Shown here: piece after piece, positions 55,419-64,000 of the stretch | How the letters are laid out: the number at the start of each line of letters is the position of its first letter | Numbering within the stretch: position 1 is the first letter of the stretch | Assembly (NCBI GenBank): GCA_006503535.1 | Contig: QYRS01000010.1 | Span: forward strand, 744,001-808,000 | Source of the DNA: Arthrinium phaeospermum | Taxonomy: Eukaryota; Ascomycota; Sordariomycetes; Amphisphaeriales; Apiosporaceae | Reading direction: 5' to 3' | DNA length: 64,000 nt | The notes under the pieces: generated by a model | The model's database searches: none | The model's input: the letters and a program-made list of their open reading frames with translations, nothing else | What the model was told of the DNA's origin: nothing | Program-made: the position numbers and the translations under genes

Positions 55419-56043
55419 CGCGGTCGTGTATTATCCTTGCTACTTTCCCAGAATGCTACACCAAGGGTGATGTAATTTTTGTCTTCAGCGATGTCGCAGA
55501 ACAACGTTGCAATGCAATGACCTATTCATTCAGCCATGCAAAGTGATGTTTATGGACAAAGGAAGATCTCTGCCCATTTTATAGGCGAGGGTTGGCCAGT
55601 GTGATGGTGCGAGTATGATGCCAAGGACACTCACTACAAGCGCGTGTATCCTACCGTATACCGGGTCTTCGTGGCAATACCCTCCGTGATTGACCGCAAC
55701 AATTTCTCCGCATCACGCTATTTTTTATTCCTCACACCCCGGCTTGGATGCTCGTGATGCGGGGTTAGAACTCGCTTGACGAATTGGCCTACGTCAGGTA
55801 CTGAGCCGGGGCATTTGCTTCATGGTAATCATACGACCCCATAGCTAAGAGGGCTCACGGTCCGTACCGGTCCGAAGTGAACTGGGAAACAGAGCATTTG
55901 CACGCCATGAAATTCATTGTCTACGAGCTGCAACATGCTAATGTATGTGTTGCCTGTCCTTTCAAACGATGTATTACTTTCTGCTGTACACTTTGAGGTG
56001 AAGCACACCGAAGACGCCTTACCAATGCTTTGTTTGCCAGCCC
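55419..56043. other. Intergenic, galactanase promoter and CFT2 3' end
   Basis: 625 bp between two minus-strand genes with no coding frame supported. Nothing distinctive seen. Confidence 0.4.
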
Positions 56044-58875
56044 CTAGTGCCCAACTACTGCTAACTTTTCGTACACCATCTGCCGTACCTTTTGCACCGT
56101 CTCCGTCTCCCAGCCGGCCGCTTCTACGCTGATGCGCCCAGCCGTGGCGGCTTTGCGCACGATGACAGCGTTCTGAACCAGCAAAGTTCCCTCGCCCATG
56201 AATTCGGTGGATAGGCCACTGTCGCGCAGGTCTTTTCTCAAATTGGCGAGCCGGAGGTCTCCGACGTGGAAGGGGGTGACTGAATGACTTGCTGTCAAAC
56301 CAGCGACTGCTGCTGGGACGTCGAGCACAGGGCTATCATCCGCAACCGTCAGGCGACCGACGAGGGTGGCAATCTTGATGCCACCCACGTCCTGCCAACG
56401 TAGGCTCTTAACTAGCGCGGGCGCTAGGTTGACCGTGTATGCGTTTGTATCCGCCGAAGCATCGACAGACGTTCCCATGTTTGGCTTGAAGATGTCAATC
56501 GGATTCTGTGTGACAAGCTGAGGAAGATCAGCGGCGAGTTCGTCCGTTTCCTCAGGACCGCCGCCGGTAAGGATCAATTTGCGCGGCTGAATGAGCGGTA
56601 TCAACATGTGTAGACTTCGCTTGTCGTGGATGCCACTAAAGTCGATGAATGCAATGTTGAAGTTGACCGTGAATTTCTCCGTGGTAACAGCAAGCTTGTA
56701 GGGTCCCGTGGATGTGTCTTCTTCCTCATCCGGGACATCATCCAGCTCGCCAACCAAGGGGCCGTCGACGACGACCTTGTCATACTCATCCGACACATTG
56801 CGCTCCAACTTCGGTCGCTTATCGGAGTTGGGGCCCTGGCCCTTATTAGGGGCTGCATCGGCCCATTTGCGCTTTTGACCTAGGTTGGCTTCTGCCTCAT
56901 TCTTGCCAGTAGGCTCCCCGTCGCGGGTGTCCTCATCACGCTCTTCTGCCTTGACGAAATCTTCCAGGCGAATGAATTCGCCGTAGTCATCAGCACGCCT
57001 CCGCTGGACTGGATGAGGGAACATGGCGTCTCTTCCCGTCTTTCCTCTCACGTCGTAATCGTAGACGCCCTTCTTTTTCAGGAGGATATTGGCGCCAAGG
57101 TCTTCGTCAGCCAAGGCAGCTTTCTTCCTCGTAGCCCTTCCGAGGGTGGTCGCAACATTCAGGGCTTTACCCTGTTGGTGTGTTTCCGAGTCTTCCGATT
57201 CAGTAGATGACTCGGACGAGACATCATCGACATCAAGTGATGACTCCAGGGCGGTGCCCGCGCCTGTTTGTACCGTATCTTGCAACTGACGTTGCTGGGC
57301 AAGCCAGAAACGGTATATGGCTAGATCGTCGCCTTCAAGCGGTTGTCGACTCGCATTCCTGGTTTCGGCCTCTCTCCCTTCGCCCCGTACCTGAATCAAG
57401 CTGCCATCAGCACCCACGCCTGTCCTGCTAACATCCGCGCCTTGCTGCTCCTTTTCAATGACGGCATCTCTCCACCACCTGTAAAACGTGCTGGCGAGGG
57501 CCGCGTTGCTAGCAGCTGGTTGGGCAGGCAGTCCGGTCAAAATGAGGAGGTTCTTTGGGTCTGCCACGAGTGCTCGGAAGGCGTCTCGGGAGAAACCCCA
57601 CTCAAGGCTAGAGTCACTGGCCAAGATAACCTTGCCGACAGAGCCCTCGCCATTCGCCTTGGGTGCAAGAAGCTTGTCGACTTGACCTTTTCTATCGAGC
57701 AGCTTCAAGTACTTGAAATCAAAGGGGCCGCCTTGCTTGCCTGAATTGCCACCATCGCCGGCTCCGTTAGTCCGCTTCGAGCCATCAGCCACGTCCTCGA
57801 ATTCTTGAACGATTCGTTCGTCCATCCATTCGAGCATACTCCTCGCATATTTCATAGTACTATGAATACTGCGCCCGGCAAGATAAAGACCAGCTGACTG
57901 GAGTTTCCCGTCCCCAACGGCATTTTTTCTCCAGGCGTGTTCCATGAGATAGGCAAGCTCCAATACACGGGCGCTCGAGTCTACGGGTATCAGGACCACT
58001 CCGCCATTGGCGACGCATGACTGGATCGTCTCAAGCAGGGGTTCGTCCCTTTTAGATCTCGGAAGGCCGGGTTTTGTTGCACCCTTGCTACTGCACACAA
58101 GGGCTGTCGGTTTCCGCAGTTGCTCGATTACCTCGGCACCACCGCCGCCTGCTCCGCCCAACCAAGCTGCGCCAGCATAGACATTTTCACGTCCCTGGTT
58201 CCAGTCTACAGCGTATACTATGGATTCTAAACCATGCTGAATATGCCATATCGTCCCGCCTAGCGTGCTGCCGGAGTTGTGGGCTGTGATAGTAAGACCA
58301 TTCAAGGGAGGCGAAAATGGCGAGGCGAGCGGTTGATGAGGCTGTGAATACTTCAAAGCATGGATGAGGGAGAAGTAAGTTGCTATCTCATCGTGTGTCG
58401 GAGGCTGGAGGAGGATGTTTGATTCGGAGGAAGAAAGCTGGGAGTTGTACGAATACGAGAGTTCGTCCAAGGAATCTTTTGATATGGTCGTCGCGGCCAA
58501 TGGGGTGGACGCGTAGAGCTCTTGTAGGAGCGTGCGCCCCAAAGATATGACGGGAGTTGTCGCATAGACCGGGATGCGGGTGAATTGCGGAATATGTTTG
58601 CAGCAATGCGCATATGCGCCGAGGTGGGATACCGTCGCATGCGTGAGGAGAATCAGTGACAGAGTTGGGACTTGTCTGAGGAGTCACAGTTAGCATGGGA
58701 AGACGGCAAGGGCAGGTGTCCAAACCCACTTCTCAAGTTCCTTCAGTTTGTGAAGGTCGAAAGTCTCGTCCCAACCAACGTCAACAAGGACTTTGACGCC
58801 ACCGTCAAGCTCCAGAATGGACTGGACGGCCGTCGACTCAGAGCGCGCCCCCTGGAGCGAAGTGAAGTTGAACAT
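56044..58875 (-). CDS. CFT2: Cleavage/polyadenylation factor subunit CFT2 (CPSF100)
   Basis: Exons 58875-58730 and 58675-56044 (54-nt intron) give 925 aa. The N-terminus MFNFTSLQGARSES opens a metallo-beta-lactamase domain. The metal motif that in CPSF73 reads H-x-H-x-D-H is H61-A-T-V-S-H66 here, missing the second His and the Asp. This is expected for CPSF100, a non-catalytic partner. A beta-CASP domain follows, then a long polar region with acidic patches, and a C-terminal domain ending in MVYEKL. In the nucleus Cft2 pairs with Ysh1/CPSF73 for pre-mRNA 3' cleavage. The intron sits directly before the motif strand. Divergent from SEC24, 1.0 kb apart. Confidence 0.93.
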
Positions 58876-59883
58876 GGTGGGCGAGGCTTGGTCTCAGGCT
58901 TCCGGTGGCCACTGCTTCAAGGTAGAGCTGGAGAGTGTTTGTTCGTTCCGGGATGGGATCGCGACGATGGGAACGGGTGGGATGCGACAGTGGCACAAGC
59001 CACTGGCATCAAATCAAGAGCAGCATAGACAGATAAAAAACGATATGAGTGATAAGTAGTCGAGTCAATTTTGGTTATCTGGCTTTGTGCTAGTAGTCTC
59101 TCACGGATGTAAAAGAGCGGTTTGCGAATTCAAAACCCTTCCTCCCAAGAACACTTTTTGTGCTGCCAATGGTGATGATTGATGGTCAGGAATGGAGAGC
59201 CAGAATCCAATCCAAGCTACGCGGCTCGCGGTCGCGCCTACCGCTAGGTTAGCTGGTTCTACAGCTCTTCCCTAAGCTCCAAATTTTTAGCGCAGTCAAT
59301 CCCCTGGAAAGCAATCCTGGTCGGCCTTTTTTGGGTGCAGGAGGGACCTGGGTCCTAAGGCTGCTGCTGCTGCTGCTGCCGCAGGCTTGGACTCAGCTCT
59401 GTAGGTGATAGGACGGCAGTGGAATGTGGGTGGGGCACTTCCAGATACGGTCGGAAAGGAAAAAGGCTATCGGAGGGAAGGATGTGCGCCTATTGGAGAT
59501 GTGTCCCCTGAAATGCGGTATGCAAGTACCTGGGACGTCGTATTTAGCTACAATAAGTACGGAGGTTGCTAGTCGCCAGGGTGGCCAGTTAGGATTTGCC
59601 CAATCGGCGGGCAACATAAGACAGGACATAATATCTACATAATCCCAACCTCGGCCGTGAACTGCACCCAAGCCAACTTTTCTCCCGATAGTACTGTGAA
59701 TATTTCCATGCTTGCTGCGACTTGCTGGCCATGGGCAGGGCAGCTTGGTGTATTTATGATTTGGCATTCCGCAGACAGGCGTCGAATTGATTGATTGATA
59801 TCCTCTCCCGAACCGCCCACTACCGAATCGGATAGGCCTATCGCAATTGCATCCTCTCTTTCGCATTCCATCCTACGCATACC
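58876..59883. promoter_or_regulatory. Divergent promoter of CFT2 and SEC24
   Basis: 1008 bp between two divergent essential-gene starts with no gene in between. A CTG microsatellite (six units, about 59361-59378) lies in the middle. Both promoters must be here. Confidence 0.55.
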
Positions 59884-62800
59884 ATGGCCGACTATTCCAT
59901 GTACCATAACCTGGGACAGGGCGAGCAGCTCGATCCGAACGACCCCAACCGAACGAGTCAACCCGCACCACCCCAGTTTGTCCCTCCTGCCGCCCAGCAA
60001 TACTACGGGGGCCAAGCACCACCGCAACAACCCATGGGGGCCCCATCTCCTCAGCTTCCTCAGGGATATGCGCCGCCACACGGTCAGGATATGTACGGAG
60101 GACAGTCGCCGCAGCAGGAGCAGGACCTGGCCTCTCAGATGGCAGGGCTTGGCATCGCAGATGGCCACCAGGCCGGTGCGGCCAAGAGGAAGAAGAAGGA
60201 CAGGCACGCCTTTCACAACGTCGAGGCACCAGCTGGCTCGTCACAAGCTTTCAACGGCATGCCCCCCGTCGGCACCCCTGCCACTCCATTCTTGAATGCC
60301 GATCCTTCTGTTCAAGGTGGTGGTCAATTCTACGGCGCACCCGCGACGCCCAACCAATTTGCGCCGAACGGCCAGTTCCCCGCCTCGGCCGGCTCTCCTT
60401 ACAACCCAACTGAGTTGCTAGCGAAGAACGCGTCTCAGGACGACTGGGGCGTATCACAGTCCGCCTCCGTGCCGGCGTCAGGCGGCGGCGCGGTATCTCC
60501 AGATGACATCCCGAGTGTGCCAATCTCGAGAGACATCCCCCAGCAATTCTACTTAAATAATGTATATCCCACTTTCGAACGTCACGTGCCTCCGCCGGCC
60601 AGTATTCCTTACGTCGCCTTCGACCAGGGCAACTCTTCGCCCAAGTTCACCCGTCTGACAATGAACAACATCCCATTCAGCGCCGAGGGCCTGAGTTCCA
60701 CCGGTCTCCCTCTTGGCTTGGTTGCCCAGCCCCTTGCCAGGCTCGAGGCTGGAGAGCTGGAAATCCCAGTTCTGGACTTCGGCGACGTTGGACCACCTCG
60801 TTGCCGACGATGCAGGGCATATATCAACCCGTTCATGATGTTCCGCGATGGCGGCTCCAAGTTCGTCTGTAACTTGTGTACTTACCCTAATGATACCCCT
60901 TCGGAATACTTCTGCGCCACAACTCCCCAGGGCGTAAGGGTGGACCGCGATCAGCGCCCTGAGCTATGCCGAGGTACCGTGGAGTTCCTGGTGCCCAAGG
61001 AATACTGGACCAAGGAGCCTGTTGGCCTGAATTGGCTCTTCGTCATCGACGTCACACAGGAGGCCTTCAACAAGGGGTTCCTCGAGGCGTTCTGTGAGGG
61101 CATTTTAGCAGCTTTGTACGCCCCTGAAGGCAGCGAGGACGAGACAGACGAGAATGGGGAGCCGAAGCGACGGATACCCAAAGGAGCGCGAGTAGGATTT
61201 ATCACTTACGACAAGGACATTCACTTCTACAACTGCAACCCCGCGTTGGAGCAGGCACAAATGTTGATCATGCCCGATATCGAGGACCCCTTCCTGCCCC
61301 TGAGCGACGGACTTTTTGTCGATCCTTATGAATCCCGGGCGGTCATCAGCTCGCTGCTCACCAGGCTACCTACACTCTTCGCTAACATCAAGAACCCCGA
61401 GCCGGCGTTGCTGCCAACCCTGAAATCGGCAGTCGCTGCCTTGGAAAAGACGGGTGGAAAGGTCGTTTGCTCGCTGTCCGCTTTGCCGACATGGGGCCCC
61501 GGCAGGCTCTTCATGAGAGACGACGGAAAGCACCCTGGCGGCGAAATCGACAAGAAACTCTTCAACACTGAGCATCCCGAGTGGAAGAAGGTCGCCGAGA
61601 AAATGACTGCTGCTGGTGTTGGTATCGACTTCTTCCTGGCCGCGCCATCCGGTGGTTATCTCGACATTGCTACGATTGGGCACGTTGCTTCGACAACGGG
61701 CGGCGAGACCTTCTACTATCCCAACTTTGTTGCTGGGCGCGACAACGCAAAGCTTTCACAGGAGCTCAAGCACACGGTGACGCGTGAGACCGGATACCAG
61801 GCTCTTATGAAGGTGCGCTGCTCCAATGGTCTCCAGATATCAACCTATACGGGCAACTTTATCCACCACACGATCGGAGCAGACCTCGAGATTGGCGTCA
61901 TCGACGCTGACAAGACCATCGGGGTCACGTTCGGCTACGATGGCAAGCTGGACTCGAAGCTTGATGCCCACTTCCAGTGTGCTCTGTTATATACTACCGC
62001 CTCTGGCCAGCGACGCGTGAGATGCCAAAACGTCATTGCCAGCGTCAGTGAGAATGTACGAGATTGCCTGAAGTTTATCGACCAGGACGCTGTGTACACT
62101 ATCATAGCCAAAGAAGCCGCAAACAAGCTGGCAACTACGTCTACCACCCTGAAGGATGTCCGTCTGGCGATCACGGAGAAGACGATTGACATCCTGGCTG
62201 GGTACAGGAAGAACCATGCCATACAGTCGCACCCACCTGGACAACTGGTAATGCCAGAAAAGATGAAGGAATTCGCGATGTACATGCTGGGTATGGTTAA
62301 GTGCCGCGCCTTCAAGGGCGGTAACGAGAGCTCCGATCGCCGAGTTCATGAGATGCGCATGATACGATCAATGGGTGCAGGCGAGCTCAGTCTCTACCTG
62401 TATCCCCGCATGCTCGCACTCCACAACCTAGCGCCCGAGGATGGTTTCGCTGACGAGAACGGCCATCTCAAGGTGCCACCAGCGGTCCGCACGTCGTTCT
62501 CTAGGGTTGAACCTGGCGGTGTGTACCTCGTGGACAATGGCCAGCAGTGTCTCCTTTGGTTCCACTCACAGACTTCTCCCAACCTCCTGATTGATCTGTT
62601 CGGAGAGGGCAAGGACAGCCTCAAGTCGCTGGACCCTTACAGCTCCAGCTTGCCGGTATTAGAGACACACCTCAACGCGCAGGTGCGCAACATCATCGAA
62701 TTCCTGAAGACGATGCGCGGATCCAAGGCTCTCACGATTCAGCTTGCGAGACAGGGCATCGACGGTGCCGAGTTCGAGTTTGCTAGGATGTTGGTCGAGG

Positions 62801-63041
62801 ACCGGAATAACGAGGCGCAGAGCTACGTGGACTGGTTGGTCCACATCCACAGAGGAGTGCAGCTAGAAGTAAGTGCCATATTTCCCTTTTCGTAATCTCC
62901 ATCACGTTTGCTATCGGGGTTGACCGACGGCGGCTAACATGTCCACTCTCTTCACAGCTTGCTGGCCAGCGCAAAAAGGAGGGCGATGACAATGGAGGGG
63001 TGCTGTCCAACTTTGCAGGGTTGCGGCCACAGTACTGGTGA
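59884..63041 (+). CDS. SEC24: COPII coat protein SEC24
   Basis: Exons 59884-62868 and 62958-63041 give 1022 aa. The first 230 residues are Pro/Gln/Gly-rich and disordered. The Sec24 zinc finger is C307-x2-C310 to C329-x2-C332. The trunk (vWA-like, about 370-640), beta-sandwich, helical domain and a gelsolin-like C-terminus follow, ending in LRPQYW. Sec24 is the cargo-selecting subunit of the COPII coat and pairs with Sec23 on ER exit sites. The last intron (89 nt, phase 0) separates only the final 27 residues. Length agrees with filamentous-fungal Sec24 (about 1000 aa). The start ATG gives the usual MADYSMY-type N-terminus. Confidence 0.97.
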
Positions 63042-64000
63042 TTTGATCTTCCTGGGTTGAGGGAGGCAGAGGAGCGAGTGAATGATACACCTCACGAGGC
63101 TATGATAAACAAAAATGAAACCGGTGTATAAGCGAGCTGTGTGTTGTACCCGTAAGTTCATAGTCCCCCACGGGACCCAAAGAGAATGTGGTTATTGCAA
63201 CCGAAAGCCCACAAACGAGATTACATGTGTCCCCCGGCTTGCAGCAATGCAGTGGTGCCCAGCCACCCCCCGATCCCGTCATGCCATCAACCGTAATACG
63301 ATCGTAATATGTACGGATCAATGCCAAAGAGTGGGAGGGTCTCGGTAGGAGGAAGCCATCCGCGGAGATCAGTAATCTATCATGTCAGAAGGCACTTTAG
63401 ATAGCGAGACGTGCCACCTCCTATTGGCCAAGTGTTTGGGGGGGAGGCGTTGCGTTGTCAAGATTTCGAACCGCAGGATCGGCGACACTCCCTGACAGGA
63501 TGAAGTGCTTGAGCCATGCATGAGAGGTGGCGTGCTGCTAACGCGCGGTACTTTTACTTTGTTAGCTCTCGGGCTCTGGTACCCCGACTCACCAGCGTTT
63601 ATCCTAAGACCTAGACGTTGGGAGGTGCATGAAAGACAAAAAAGAAAAGAAATGAAGTCCCAGAGTGCTGGCGGATGGCAGCAAGGGTTCCCCATAGCGG
63701 CGAACGGCTGGTGTTGAATGTTGGGCGTCACCCTTGGGTGTCAACCATTGCCGGGACAGACGAGCACTGCATTGGAAAAGTCAAGCAGGTGGTGTCCGTA
63801 GTGGGGTTAGAATGTATGCGTGTCGTTTCCCTTCCTTTCTGTATGCATCATCTTATTTTGACGGGGTGTGAGTAGTATTGCATATTAAGGATACTGATGC
63901 AGATGGAATCGTTGGTGATGATACCGTACGAACAAGCAAACCCCGGGAAGGCTGGCAGGTAGGGGTCCCAGCCCCACGCCAGGAAAGATGAGCCGAATGG
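63042..64000. other. Downstream flank of SEC24
   Basis: 959 bp to the window edge with short frames only. A gene beginning beyond 64000 cannot be judged. No repeat or RNA gene is seen. Confidence 0.4.

Noticed and set aside
63440..63500. tRNA-like B-box sequence on the minus strand
   Set aside because: The flanking bases do not form the T-stem or acceptor stem, and no matching A-box lies at the right distance.

Overview
The window looks like nuclear DNA of a filamentous ascomycete (Pezizomycotina, probably a Sordariomycete). Genes are spaced every 2-3 kb on both strands. They carry short introns (about 48-180 nt) with GTAAGT-like donors and CTAAC-like branch sites. The contents are fungal: SEC24, CFT2, eIF3e, mL49, several MFS carriers, a GH128 glucanase with GPI-type ends, and a GH43-CBM35 galactanase. 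I find 23 protein-coding genes, most of them spliced. I rebuilt exon borders by hand from reading frame and splice signals. I see no tRNA, rRNA, CRISPR array, intact transposon or telomere repeat.

Left part (1-21.8 kb). A C2H2 transcription factor with a long leader is followed by a free-standing RNase H-fold protein and a membrane SDR reductase. Next come a DUF2278 protein with two possible starts, a 14-TM-type MFS exporter and, divergent from it, a flavin monooxygenase with an N-terminal SnoaL-like domain. This stretch may be a small detoxification or catabolic neighbourhood. An RBR/IBR ubiquitin-ligase-like gene has a 24-bp minisatellite beyond its 3' end. An orphan response-regulator receiver follows, whose phospho-acceptor Asp codon is formed by splicing.

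Middle (21.8-38 kb). eIF3e and mitoribosomal mL49 are divergent from one promoter. They are followed by a PLP-dependent diaminopropionate ammonia-lyase-like enzyme and a seven-exon gene for a membrane-anchored collagen-like protein (about 80 Gly-X-Y triplets, Cys-rich tail). Then come a Rhizobium etli-type L-asparaginase, a GH31 glycosidase, a 3-kb gene-poor gap and a Dal5-type permease.

Right part (38-64 kb). This holds a 745-residue coiled-coil protein with a PP1-docking-like motif, an unrecognised 370-residue protein, a GH128 glucanase, a DHA1-type MFS carrier, a TDT-family (SSU1/Mae1) transporter and a nine-exon GH43_24-CBM35 exo-beta-1,3-galactanase. The divergent housekeeping pair CFT2 (CPSF100) and SEC24 closes the window.

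The strongest candidates for new biology are the collagen-like membrane protein with its exon-phased repeats, the receiver protein whose two possible splice acceptors keep or delete the phosphorylation site, and three independent AAG acceptors forced by conserved protein sequence. I found no complete biosynthetic cluster or defence system.
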